A stretch of DNA of 23,561 nt from Scatomonas sp963661545. Lineage in GTDB: Bacteria; Bacillota; Clostridia; Lachnospirales; Lachnospiraceae. The DNA lies in contig CAVLCU010000021.1 in NCBI GenBank assembly GCA_963661545.1, positions 1 through 23,561 of the forward strand. Reading direction: 5' to 3'. Within the stretch, counting starts at the first letter, position 1. Every line of letters starts with the position of its first letter. Shown here in pieces: positions 1 through 8,112 of the stretch. The translations under genes were made by a program, and so were the position numbers. The notes under the pieces are model-generated. The model saw only the letters and a list, made by a program, of their open reading frames with translations. It searched no databases and had not been told where the DNA came from.

Positions 1-81
1 GCATGCACCGAAGCACGGATATTTGCCAGGCAAGACGGTATCGACAAGTAGGGCGATAGCCCGGATTGTTGATACCGGCGG

Positions 82-113
82 CAGCTGCGGGAGCGCGCAG
101 CGCGGAGCAGCTG
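82..113 (+). repeat. Hairpin element copy 1
   Basis: The outer stem CAGCTGC (82-88) pairs with GCAGCTG (107-113). The interior is GC-rich (GGGAGCGCGCAGCGCGGA) and can form a short inner stem. It is one of six copies of the same element in this window. Confidence 0.75.
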
Positions 114-168
114 GCTTTCAGAAAGCCCCGACCAGGAGGACGATAGTCCGGATTGCGGATACGGGCGG

Positions 169-201
169 CAGCTGCGAGAGCACGTCAGTGCGGAGCAGCT
201 G
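169..201 (+). repeat. Hairpin element copy 2
   Basis: The outer stem CAGCTGC (169-175) pairs with GCAGCTG (195-201). An asymmetric internal loop GAGA/GGA follows, then the inner stem GCAC (180-183) with GTGC (188-191) closed by the loop GTCA. This is the clearest copy of the fold on the plus strand. Confidence 0.8.
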
Positions 202-250
202 GCTTTCATAGGTGGTGGAGGCGGCTTTCATTTCTATGACCAAAGTCTGC

Positions 251-279
251 TTGACAAACCGCCCATTTCTTACTATGAT
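251..279 (+). promoter_or_regulatory. Promoter for the valS operon
   Basis: A perfect -35 TTGACA (251-256) is separated by 17 bp from TATGAT (274-279), a five-of-six match to the -10 consensus. Transcription would start near 286 and give a leader of about 95 nt before valS. Confidence 0.8.
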
Positions 280-328
280 TATGTCATTGCACAAAGGCCG
301 GAAGAGAAGGCGTTTTGATGGACATTCA

Positions 329-361
329 CCCTTTGCATTTGCGGATGCAAAGGGCTTTTTT
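329..361 (+). terminator. Intrinsic terminator in the valS leader
   Basis: A perfect 10-bp stem, CCCTTTGCAT (329-338) with ATGCAAAGGG (345-354), has a six-base loop and is followed by CTTTTTT (355-361). It lies downstream of the promoter and about 20 bp before the valS start, the usual position of an attenuator. No T-box signature (GGGTGGTACCGCG-like) is visible. A CAAAGG at 292-297 could pair with CCTTTG (330-335) in the 5' arm, but that 6-bp pairing is weaker than the terminator. It could equally end transcripts coming from the repeat region. Confidence 0.75.
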
Positions 362-380
362 ATGAGAGGAGACATATGCT

Positions 381-3053
381 ATGAGCAAAGAGCTTGCCAA
401 GACCTATGATCCCAGGGGGTTGGAGGATCGACTGTATCAGAAGTGGCTGGACAAGGGATATTTTCATGCCCAGGTGAATCCGGACAAGAAGCCATTTACC
501 ATTGTGATGCCCCCGCCCAATGTCACGGGGCAGCTCCATATGGGGCATGCCCTGGACAATACCATGCAGGATATCCTGATCCGCTATAAGAGGATGCAAG
601 GTTACGAGGCTCTTTGGCAGCCGGGGACAGACCATGCGGCCATCGCCACAGAGGTCAAGGTGACCAATATGCTGAAGGACCAGGGGATTGACAAGCAGGA
701 GATCGGCCGGGAGGAATTCCTCAAGTATGCCTGGAAGTGGAAGGAGGAGTATGGCAGCCGCATTATCCACCAGCTCTACAAGCTGGGAGCCTCCGCTGAC
801 TGGGACAGGGAGCGCTTCACTATGGACGAGGGCTGCTCCAAGGCTGTGGAGGAGGTTTTTGTCCGCCTCTATGAGAAGGGATGGATCTACAAGGGCAGCA
901 GGATCATCAATTGGTGTCCCAAGTGCCAGACCTCCCTGTCGGATGCCGAGGTGGAGCATGAGGACCAGGAGGGCTTCTTCTGGCATATCAATTATCCGGT
1001 AGTGGGGGAGGAAGGCCATTATGTGGAGATTGCCACCACCCGGCCGGAGACCCTCCTGGGAGATACGGCGGTAGCGGTCAATCCGGCGGATGACCGTTAT
1101 AAGAACCTGGTGGGCAAGATGCTCAAGCTGCCCCTGACGGATCGGGAGATCCCTGTGATCGCCGACGAGTATGTAGATATGGAGTTCGGTACCGGCTGTG
1201 TGAAGATCACCCCGGCTCACGACCCCAATGACTTCGAGGTGGGCAGGCGTCACCAGCTGGAAGAGATCAATATTATGAATGACGATGCCACCATCAATGA
1301 AAGGGGGGGCAAATATGCCGGTATGGATCGTTACCAGGCTCGCAAGGCCATGGTGGCGGATCTGGAGGAGCAGGGGCTTTTGGTCAAGGTAGTTCCCCAT
1401 ACCCATGCGGTGGGAACCCATGATCGCTGTCATACCACGGTGGAGCCCATGATTAAGCCCCAGTGGTTTGTCCGCATGAAGGAGATGGCTCAGGCAGCCA
1501 TGGATGTCTTGAAGACCCAGAGTCTGAACTTCGTGCCGGAACGCTTTGACAAGATTTACCTGCATTGGCTGGAAAATATCAAGGATTGGTGCATCTCCCG
1601 CCAGCTTTGGTGGGGTCACCGGATCCCTGCCTGGTATTGTCAGGAATGCGGAGCGATCACGGTTCACAAAGGGGGAGCCCCGGAGGGCTGCTGCAAATGC
1701 GGCTGCACCAGCCTGAAGCAGGATGAGGATACCCTGGATACCTGGTTTTCCTCCGCCCTTTGGCCTTTTTCCACCCTGGGCTGGCCCGACAAGACCCCGG
1801 AGCTGGAATATTTCTATCCCACCGATGTGCTGGTAACCGGTTATGATATCATTTTCTTCTGGGTGATTCGTATGGTATTCTCCGGTCTGGAGCAGACGGG
1901 ACAGTCTCCTTTTCACCATGTTCTGATCCATGGCCTGGTGCGGGATTCCCAGGGCCGCAAGATGAGCAAGTCTCTGGGCAATGGCATCGATCCTTTGGAT
2001 GTGATCGATCAATATGGAGCCGATGCCCTGCGCCTGACCCTGATGACCGGCAATGCCCCCGGCAATGATATGCGGTTCTATTGGGAGCGGGTGGAGGCCA
2101 GCCGGAATTTTGCCAATAAGGTCTGGAATGCCTCCCGTTTTATCCTGATGAATCTGGACGCTGCCCAGGTTCCGGCCAACCTCAAGAGGGAGGATCTGAC
2201 TTTGGCGGATCGGTGGATCCTGCACAAGGTCAACACCCTGGCTACAGAGGTGACGGAGAACATGGACAAGTTCGAGCTGGGGATTGCGGTACAGAAGGTC
2301 TATGACTTCATCTGGGAGGAATTCTGCGACTGGTATATCGAGATGGTTAAGCCTCGCCTCTACAGTGAAAATGACGCTTCCAAGCCGGCTGCCCTTTGGA
2401 CCTTGCAGGCGGTGCTGACCAAAGCCCTGCAGATGCTCCATCCCTTTATGCCCTTTATCACGGAGGAGATTTTCTGCAGCCTGAACCCGGAGGAGGAGAC
2501 CATCATGCGGTCTGCCTGGCCCACCTGGCGGGCAGATTGGGATTTTGCCCAGGAGGCCGGGGATGTGGAGCTGATGAAGGAAGGGGTCAGGGCCATTCGG
2601 GCGGCCAGAACGGAGCTGAATGTGCCCTTGAGTAAGAAGGCTGCCGTCTATGTGGTATCCCCGGATGAGGCCATCCGCCAGGCCTTCAACCATGGCAAGA
2701 TCTTCTTCGCTACCCTGGCCAAGGCCAGTGAGGTGGTGATCCAGGAGGACAAGACCGGCATCGGCGAGGATGCCATATCGGCCATGATACCCGGCGCCAA
2801 CCTCTATATCCCCTTTGCAGACCTGCTGGATCTGGACAAGGAGCTGGAGCGTCTGGGACGGGAGAAGGAGCGTCTGGCCAAGGAGATTGCCCGCTCCCAG
2901 GGCATGCTGAAGAACCAGCGCTTTGTCAGCAAGGCTCCGGCCCAGAAGGTTCAGGAGGAAAGGGACAAGCTGGACAAATACAGCCAGATGATGGAAGAGG
3001 TCGAGACAAGACTGAGCCAATTGAACCAGACTGGGGCGGCCAGGCAGAACTAA
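381..3053 (+). CDS. valS: Valine--tRNA ligase
   Basis: Class I aminoacyl-tRNA synthetase of 890 aa that charges tRNA-Val with valine in the cytoplasm; the length is normal for bacterial ValRS. The ATP-binding HIGH motif appears as HMGH in PPPNVTGQLHMGH near residue 50, and the KMSKS loop is in GRKMSKSLGNG near residue 530. Between them is the CP1 editing domain, with TTRPETLLGDTAV and a GTGCVKITPAHDPNDF stretch. The anticodon-binding domain follows, and the C-terminus is the typical ValRS coiled-coil arm rich in Glu, Lys and Arg. The start at 381 has AGGAG at 367-371 with a 9-base spacer. The upstream ATG at 376 stops at once. It heads a set of plus-strand genes running to 6361. Confidence 0.98.
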   Translation: MSKELAKTYDPRGLEDRLYQKWLDKGYFHAQVNPDKKPFTIVMPPPNVTGQLHMGHALDNTMQDILIRYKRMQGYEALWQPGTDHAAIATEVKVTNMLKDQGIDKQEIGREEFLKYAWKWKEEYGSRIIHQLYKLGASADWDRERFTMDEGCSKAVEEVFVRLYEKGWIYKGSRIINWCPKCQTSLSDAEVEHEDQEGFFWHINYPVVGEEGHYVEIATTRPETLLGDTAVAVNPADDRYKNLVGKMLKLPLTDREIPVIADEYVDMEFGTGCVKITPAHDPNDFEVGRRHQLEEINIMNDDATINERGGKYAGMDRYQARKAMVADLEEQGLLVKVVPHTHAVGTHDRCHTTVEPMIKPQWFVRMKEMAQAAMDVLKTQSLNFVPERFDKIYLHWLENIKDWCISRQLWWGHRIPAWYCQECGAITVHKGGAPEGCCKCGCTSLKQDEDTLDTWFSSALWPFSTLGWPDKTPELEYFYPTDVLVTGYDIIFFWVIRMVFSGLEQTGQSPFHHVLIHGLVRDSQGRKMSKSLGNGIDPLDVIDQYGADALRLTLMTGNAPGNDMRFYWERVEASRNFANKVWNASRFILMNLDAAQVPANLKREDLTLADRWILHKVNTLATEVTENMDKFELGIAVQKVYDFIWEEFCDWYIEMVKPRLYSENDASKPAALWTLQAVLTKALQMLHPFMPFITEEIFCSLNPEEETIMRSAWPTWRADWDFAQEAGDVELMKEGVRAIRAARTELNVPLSKKAAVYVVSPDEAIRQAFNHGKIFFATLAKASEVVIQEDKTGIGEDAISAMIPGANLYIPFADLLDLDKELERLGREKERLAKEIARSQGMLKNQRFVSKAPAQKVQEERDKLDKYSQMMEEVETRLSQLNQTGAARQN

Positions 3054-3084
3054 GTCAGCCCCTACCAAGAAAACGGCAAAAGAG

Positions 3085-5166
3085 ATGAAAAAAATAAAGA
3101 TTCACAGAGATTTTGTTATAGAAGTATGCAATCGCCTATCCCTGCCCCTGCAGGCCCTGGGCTGCTGCCTGTTATACTTTTTCATTGAGGCTATTTCCCG
3201 CCATTCTCTGGGGCAGGCCTGGCTCTATATGACGGGAAAGCCTCTGGTATTCCTCTACAATGCCTTCCTGATCTTCCTGACCAGTACGGTGGCCTACCTC
3301 TTTCGCCGGCGATTTCTGGTCAGGATGGCAGTTGTGATCTTCTGGCTTTTGCTGGGCCTCATCAACGGGATCATCCTCCTGAAGCGGGTGACCCCCTTTA
3401 CAGGCCCGGATCTCAAGCTTTTGACGGATGCCAAAAAGGTTATGGACAAGTACCTGTCCCCGGTGGTTCTGGTCTTGATTATCGTGGCCCTGGTTTTGCT
3501 GCTGGCCTTCCAGGTCTGGTTCTGGTTCAAGGGGCCCAAATACCAGGGTCCCCGGAACTGGATTCTGGATCTGACCATTGTGGGAGCCAGTATTGTCCTC
3601 TTTGTGGGAGCCACCCATCTGGCCTTGCAAAAAAGGGTTCTGTCCACCTATTTTGGCAATATCGCCTTTGCCTATACGGATTATGGCTATCCCTACTGCC
3701 TGGCGGTGACTATTTTCGATACCGGCATCAGCCAGCCCAACGGATATTCCCAGGAGCTTATGGATCAGATTGCAGCCAGCCAGGGAGAGGAGACCACCAG
3801 CTCGGAGCTGCCCAATCTCATCTTCCTCCAGCTGGAATCCTTCTTCGATCCGGAGCAGGTGAACTTCCTTAGGATTTCCCAGGATCCCATTCCCAACTTC
3901 CGCCGCATGATGGAGGAATATTCCTCCGGCTATTTTCGGGTGCCCTCCATCGGGGCAGGAACAGCCAATACGGAATTTGAGACCATCACGGGCATGAGTC
4001 TGCGCTATTTTGGAGCGGGGGAATATCCCTACAAGACCATTTTGAAGGAGAAGACCTGTGAGAGCATTCCCTATGTCCTGAAGGATCTGGGTTATACCAC
4101 CCATGCCATCCATGACAATGAGGCGGATTTCTACTCCCGGCGCAGGGTATTTCCCATGCTGGGCTTTGATACCTTCACCTCCCAGGAATATATGGCGGAT
4201 GTGACGGATACCACGGAGACCGGCTGGCTCAAGGATCATATCCTGACGGAGGAGATCCTCAAATGCCTGGATGCCACCCGGGGAAGGGATTATATCTATA
4301 CCATTTCCGTCCAAGGACATGGGGACTATCCCACGGAGCCGGTGCTGGATCAGCCTCTGATCACGGTAAGCGGGGCAGAAGATCGGGAAAAGAATAATTA
4401 CTCCTGGGAGTATTACTGCAACGAGATCCATGAGATGGATGCCTTTATCCAGGAGCTGACGGATACTCTGGCGGAATATCCGGAGCCGGTGGTTCTGGTC
4501 ATGTACGGCGACCACCTGCCTACCATGGGGCTGGAGACCAAGGAGGTGAAGAACCGCTACCTCTTCCAGACTCAATATGTCATCTGGGACAATATGGGAC
4601 TGGAGAAGGAGGATGAGAATCTGGCCTCCTATCAGATGGGAGCCCATGTCCTGGATCAGGTGGGCATTCACACAGGCAATCTGGTCACCTACCATCAGAC
4701 TCGCCGCAATAGCAAGAATTATCAGCGGGATCTGGAGACCCTTCAATACGATATGCTCTATGGAGAGGAGTATATCTATGACGGGGAAAGCCCCTACAAG
4801 GAAACGAAGATGCAGATGGGAGTGGAGCCGGTGGAGCTGGAGGGTATCGCCAGGAAGACCGAGGGGGTCTACTATATCAGCGGCAAGAACTTCACGGCCG
4901 CCAGCCGGCTGGAGGTCAATGGAGAACGGATCGAGGATACCCTCTATCTTAGCACGAATTCCCTGATTGTCCGGGAGATCGAGCTGGAGGAGGGGGACAG
5001 TCTGCGGGTGATTCAGGAGGGGGATAATTCCAGCAAGGCGGAGCTGTCCGCCACAGAGCCCCTGATCTATGAAGGAGAGCAGAAGGAGAAGAAGGACACC
5101 GATCAGAAGACGGGCGGCGTGATGCCTGCAGATCAGTCTGCCGCAGAGAAGGGAGCAGAGAAGTGA
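3085..5166 (+). CDS. LTA-synthase-like membrane sulfatase (phosphoglycerol transferase type)
   Basis: Polytopic membrane protein of 693 aa with an extracellular sulfatase-fold domain, as in lipoteichoic acid synthase LtaS. That family transfers glycerol-phosphate from phosphatidylglycerol onto a glycolipid or polymer. About five membrane segments fill the first 200 residues. The catalytic domain shows the metal ligand Glu251 in LIFLQLESFF, the probable nucleophile Thr293 in GAGTANTEFE, HDNEADFYSRR, and Asp476-His477 in MYGDHLP. After about residue 575 there is a beta-rich, possibly Ig/IPT-like extension (KTEGVYYISGKNF) and a charged tail not found in the shortest LtaS proteins. It lies 31 bp after valS with a weak ribosome site, so it may be cotranscribed. 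Whether the product is true LTA or another phosphoglycerol modification cannot be told from the sequence. Confidence 0.88.
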   Translation: MKKIKIHRDFVIEVCNRLSLPLQALGCCLLYFFIEAISRHSLGQAWLYMTGKPLVFLYNAFLIFLTSTVAYLFRRRFLVRMAVVIFWLLLGLINGIILLKRVTPFTGPDLKLLTDAKKVMDKYLSPVVLVLIIVALVLLLAFQVWFWFKGPKYQGPRNWILDLTIVGASIVLFVGATHLALQKRVLSTYFGNIAFAYTDYGYPYCLAVTIFDTGISQPNGYSQELMDQIAASQGEETTSSELPNLIFLQLESFFDPEQVNFLRISQDPIPNFRRMMEEYSSGYFRVPSIGAGTANTEFETITGMSLRYFGAGEYPYKTILKEKTCESIPYVLKDLGYTTHAIHDNEADFYSRRRVFPMLGFDTFTSQEYMADVTDTTETGWLKDHILTEEILKCLDATRGRDYIYTISVQGHGDYPTEPVLDQPLITVSGAEDREKNNYSWEYYCNEIHEMDAFIQELTDTLAEYPEPVVLVMYGDHLPTMGLETKEVKNRYLFQTQYVIWDNMGLEKEDENLASYQMGAHVLDQVGIHTGNLVTYHQTRRNSKNYQRDLETLQYDMLYGEEYIYDGESPYKETKMQMGVEPVELEGIARKTEGVYYISGKNFTAASRLEVNGERIEDTLYLSTNSLIVREIELEEGDSLRVIQEGDNSSKAELSATEPLIYEGEQKEKKDTDQKTGGVMPADQSAAEKGAEK

Positions 5167-5167
5167 C

Positions 5168-6361
5168 ATGGTTGCGATTTATTTGATTCCAGTTTATGTG
5201 CTGGTGAACCTGTATTTTTTCCGGAGGATCTACGGCTGGCTGAAGGTCTGCAGCCCCCGCTTCCAGGGTCGAAAGGGGCTGATTCTCTCCCTGGTGGTCT
5301 ATATCTTCCTGGCCTTGTCCATGGTGATTGCCTTTTTCCTCCCGGCAGGGAGACTGCAGCGGATCATGAAGCTGGTGAGTAACTATTGGCTGGGTTTTAT
5401 CCTCTACCTGGGTCTCACCCTGGCCTGTGCAGATCTTCTTCGCTTTCTCCTGTTTCGCAGCAAGAGGCTGAAAAAGAAGCTGCAAGGCATCCGGCCCCAT
5501 AGAATCGTAGGAGGGATCTGTGCGGGAGTCATCGCCGGCTTTTGTCTCTACGGAGTCATCAATGCCCGGATCGTCCGGGTGACTCCCTATGAGGTGACAG
5601 TGAATAAGAAGGTGGAGGGCTTGGATTCCCTCAAGCTGGTTCTGGTGGCAGACCTGCACCTGGGATACAATATCGGCCTTTCTCACATGCAGGCCATGGT
5701 AGAGAAGATCAATGCCCAGGACCCGGATCTGGTGGTGATAGCCGGGGACATCTTCGATAATGAGTGGGAAGCCGTAGACCAGCCGGATCAGCTGGTGGAG
5801 ACCCTGCAGGGCATTCAATCCAGGTATGGCGTCTATGCCTGCTATGGGAACCATGACATCCAGGAGCCCATCCTGGCCGGCTTTACCTTCAAAAGTCAGG
5901 GAAAGAAGGTCAGCGATCCCCATATGGATCAGTTTCTGGAAGAGGCAGGGATTCAGCTCCTGCGAGACGAGTATGTGATGATCGCAGATAAGATCTACCT
6001 CTACGGCCGTCCGGATGCCCAAAGACTGGGCAGGGGCATTGACCGGAGAAAGACACCGGCCCAGATTACGGCAGACCTGGATCCCACCAAGCCTATCCTG
6101 GTAATGGATCACCAGCCTCGACAATTGCAGGAGCTGGCAGATGCCGGGGTGGATGTGGATCTGTGCGGCCATACCCATGACGGCCAGCTCTTCCCCGCCA
6201 ACCTGACTACCAAGCTGATGTGGGAGAATTCCTGTGGCTACATGAAAATCGGTCAGATGCACAATATTGTAACCTCCGGCCTGGGCCTCTTCGGGCCCAA
6301 TATGAGGGTGGGAACCCGGTCGGAGATCTGCCCCATTGTGATCCATTTCGCAGAAAGCTGA
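5168..6361 (+). CDS. Membrane-anchored metallophosphoesterase, YkuE-like
   Basis: Protein of 397 aa with three to four N-terminal membrane segments (residues 1 to about 135) and then a calcineurin-like phosphoesterase domain. Two-metal ligands are visible in order: Asp162 and His164 in VADLHLG, Asp194 in AGDIFDN, Asn228-His229 in YGNHD, the histidine of MDHQP, and His335/His337 in CGHTHDGQ. In Bacillus YkuE and relatives such proteins act at the membrane, outside the cytoplasm; the substrate here is unknown. It starts one base after the preceding stop codon, with its ribosome site inside the end of that gene, so the two are translationally coupled. The pairing with the LTA-synthase-like enzyme suggests a shared role in envelope phospholipid or polymer turnover (inference). 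Confidence 0.88.
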   Translation: MVAIYLIPVYVLVNLYFFRRIYGWLKVCSPRFQGRKGLILSLVVYIFLALSMVIAFFLPAGRLQRIMKLVSNYWLGFILYLGLTLACADLLRFLLFRSKRLKKKLQGIRPHRIVGGICAGVIAGFCLYGVINARIVRVTPYEVTVNKKVEGLDSLKLVLVADLHLGYNIGLSHMQAMVEKINAQDPDLVVIAGDIFDNEWEAVDQPDQLVETLQGIQSRYGVYACYGNHDIQEPILAGFTFKSQGKKVSDPHMDQFLEEAGIQLLRDEYVMIADKIYLYGRPDAQRLGRGIDRRKTPAQITADLDPTKPILVMDHQPRQLQELADAGVDVDLCGHTHDGQLFPANLTTKLMWENSCGYMKIGQMHNIVTSGLGLFGPNMRVGTRSEICPIVIHFAES

Positions 6362-6406
6362 GGGAAGGAGGATGCCCTGTATCTGGATGACATTGAGTCC
6401 CTGACC

Positions 6407-6443
6407 AAACCCCTGCTTAATCCGGCAGGGGTTTGATCTTTTT
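6407..6443 (+). terminator. Terminator between convergent genes
   Basis: A perfect 10-bp stem, AAACCCCTGC (6407-6416) with GCAGGGGTTT (6425-6434), has an 8-base loop and is followed by GATCTTTTT. The T-tract serves the plus strand, ending the valS operon. The 3' arm and loop lie inside the last codons of the convergent MATE gene. On the minus strand the hairpin is not followed by a good T-tract. Confidence 0.8.
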
Positions 6444-7784
6444 GCGGAAGACTTTGCGATAGAAGATGGTCGTCAGCAGGAGGGAGGCAATCTCGGCGAT
6501 GGGGAAGGACCACCATACCAGTTCCAGTCCCCCGAGCCTGGCCAGAAGGTAGGCCGCAGGGAGGAGGACGATGAGCTGACGGGCCAGGGAGTTGATCATG
6601 CTATAAATGGCATCTCCCAGAGCCTGCAGGACGGAACCCAGGACAATGCAATAGCCGGCGAAAAGGAAGCTGAGGCTAATGATTCGCAGAGCGGGGGCGC
6701 CGATCTCAATCATCTGAGGGGAGGCATTGAAGAGTCCCAGCAGCAGGTGGGGAATGGTCCAGAAGAGGATAATTCCCAGAAACATCAAGGCACAGGCCGA
6801 GATTACCCCCAGGCGGGTTACCCTGCGGATTCGCTTCTGGTGCTGAGCACCGTAATTATAAGCGACAATGGGAACCATACCGTTGTTGAGGCCGAAGACC
6901 GGCATGAAGATCATACTGTTCAGCTTGTAGTAGACGCCGAATACGGCGGCTGCCGTGGAGGAAAATCCCATGAGGATCAGGTTCATGCCCAGGGTCATGA
7001 CGGAGCCGATGCATTGCATGATAATCGAGGGGATGCCGATCTTGTAGATATCGCCGATAAGCCTGCCCCTGAGACGAAGCCTGGTCAGATTGATGTTAAT
7101 CTCCCTGTTGAAGCGGAGGTTGAAGAAGAAGGCCAGCAAAGCGCCGATGACCTGCCCCAGAACGGTGGCGGCGGCAGCACCGGCTACTCCCATCTGGGGG
7201 AAGCCCCAATAGCCGAAGATCAGGACGGGATCCATCACGATATTGATGACGGCTCCCACGGATTGGGAAATCATGGTAAAGAAGGTCTTACCGGTGGAGA
7301 TTAAGAGCCGCTCCATGGTAATCTGCAGGAAGACGCCGATGCAGAGGGTACAGCAGATCTGCATATATTGCACGCCGTAGGTATAGATCTCCGGGTCGGC
7401 GGTGGCAGTCTGCAGAGCCATGAAGGGTCCGGCACACACAAACATGACCGCGGCAAAAATGACGCTGCTGAGGATGGCCAGGAAAACCCCGTGGCGAGCC
7501 ACATGGTTGGCCTCTTCAAACTTCTTGGCTCCCAGATTCCGGGAGATCAGGGCATTGATGCCCACCCCGGTACCGGCGGCGATGGAAATCATCAGATTCT
7601 GGATGGGAAAGATCAGGGATACAGCAGTCAGAGCATTCTCACTGATCTGGGATACGTAGATACTGTCTACTACATTATAGAGGGCCTGGATAATCATGGA
7701 AATGATCATGGGCAGGGACATCTGGAATAAAAGTTTCCCCACAGGCATGGTGCCCATCTTGTTCTCAGTTTGCACGGTGTCCAT
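6417..7784 (-). CDS. MATE family efflux transporter
   Basis: Integral membrane protein of 455 aa with about twelve predicted helices in two similar halves, of the multidrug and toxin extrusion family. Its members export drugs or metabolites by Na+ or H+ antiport. Family-typical stretches include MSLPMIISMIIQALYNVVDS in helix 1, with AVSLIFPIQNLMIS and GTGVGINALISRNLGAK following, and in the second half MPVFGLNNGMVPIVAYNYGA. The length is normal. The start is preceded on the minus strand by AGGGAG with a spacer of about 9 bases. It is transcribed alone, convergent to the metallophosphoesterase and divergent from the ATPase gene. The substrate cannot be inferred. Confidence 0.93.
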   Translation of the reverse strand: MDTVQTENKMGTMPVGKLLFQMSLPMIISMIIQALYNVVDSIYVSQISENALTAVSLIFPIQNLMISIAAGTGVGINALISRNLGAKKFEEANHVARHGVFLAILSSVIFAAVMFVCAGPFMALQTATADPEIYTYGVQYMQICCTLCIGVFLQITMERLLISTGKTFFTMISQSVGAVINIVMDPVLIFGYWGFPQMGVAGAAAATVLGQVIGALLAFFFNLRFNREININLTRLRLRGRLIGDIYKIGIPSIIMQCIGSVMTLGMNLILMGFSSTAAAVFGVYYKLNSMIFMPVFGLNNGMVPIVAYNYGAQHQKRIRRVTRLGVISACALMFLGIILFWTIPHLLLGLFNASPQMIEIGAPALRIISLSFLFAGYCIVLGSVLQALGDAIYSMINSLARQLIVLLPAAYLLARLGGLELVWWSFPIAEIASLLLTTIFYRKVFRKKIKPLPD

Positions 7785-7826
7785 TGATACGACTCTCCCT
7801 TCTTCTTGCGTAGGAATTCACTCATG

Positions 7827-7852
7827 GTTTGGGTGCTTTAACCCCCAAACCA
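7827..7852. promoter_or_regulatory. Inverted repeat at the MATE transcription start
   Basis: GGTTTGGG (7827-7834) and CCCAAACC (7845-7852) form a perfect 8-bp inverted repeat with a 10-bp centre. It begins exactly where the MATE transcript should start (about 7853, minus strand). It could be an operator or a 5'-terminal mRNA hairpin. Confidence 0.6.
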
Positions 7853-7859
7853 CGTATCA

Positions 7860-7888
7860 TTCTAGTAGAAGGCAGGGACCCTGTCAAG
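7860..7888 (-). promoter_or_regulatory. Promoter of the MATE gene
   Basis: Read on the minus strand, TTGACA (7888-7883) is followed by a 17-bp spacer and TAGAAT (7865-7860). The spacer contains the palindrome CAGGG-A-CCCTG (7874-7884), which overlaps the end of the -35 box and could be an additional operator. Confidence 0.8.
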
Positions 7889-8045
7889 ATGGTTTTCTCC
7901 CCTTATTCCGTCTGTGTCTCTAATTTCACATGCCGTTTGTAGAAAGCCACTCCAAGTTTGAAAAAGTGGGACAGCCCATCCTGTTTCGATAGAAAGAACA
8001 ATACAAGAAGGAATAAGGGTTTGGGTAGCCAAACAGGGGGACTCA

Positions 8046-8054
8046 TGCTATACT
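8046..8054 (+). promoter_or_regulatory. Possible extended -10 promoter for the ATPase gene
   Basis: TGCTATACT is an extended -10 (TGnTATAnT type) about 59 bp before the start codon. No good -35 lies at the normal distance; the best candidate, TTGGGT at 8021-8026, is too far upstream. Confidence 0.4.
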
Positions 8055-8112
8055 TAGGCCATGAGAATGCAAGGGATCGCAAGAGAGACAGGGAACAGGA
8101 GGGAATGAATCC

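Larger units (their letters stand above)
1..230. repeat. Left-edge hairpin repeat array (two 87-bp units)
   Basis: Two imperfect direct units with an 87-bp period lie at about 31-117 and 118-204. Each holds a 4-bp stem with a GATA loop (51-62 and 138-149), a conserved GGATTG-GATAC spacer, then a longer hairpin (82-113 and 169-201) followed by GGCTTTCA. The first 50 bases match the end of the 224-bp unit found at the right edge, read on the opposite strand. The 87-bp units look like the 224-bp unit with about 137 bp removed between GGCTTTCA and GAAAGCC. The second unit runs on to about 230 into sequence resembling the middle of the long unit before the similarity fades. Open frames across it are not credible genes. 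Confidence 0.85.
7785..8112. other. Divergent intergenic region
   Basis: This 328-bp gap separates the divergent MATE and ATPase genes. It holds the MATE promoter and inverted repeat and a possible extended -10 for the ATPase gene, each listed separately. About 7890-8020 has no gene or convincing signal that I can see. Confidence 0.7.

Noticed and set aside
1..230. CRISPR array
   Set aside because: The repeats are long (87 and 224 bp), directly tandem without unique spacers, and contain conserved internal hairpins; there are no cas genes.
212..409. Leader peptide for valS attenuation
   Set aside because: The open frame across the leader has no run of Val codons and no convincing ribosome site.
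360..5169. Very long minus-strand open frames opposite valS and the sulfatase (902 and 665 codons)
   Set aside because: They mirror strongly biased real genes on the plus strand, have Leu/Gly/His-rich nonsense composition, no ribosome sites and no recognisable domains.
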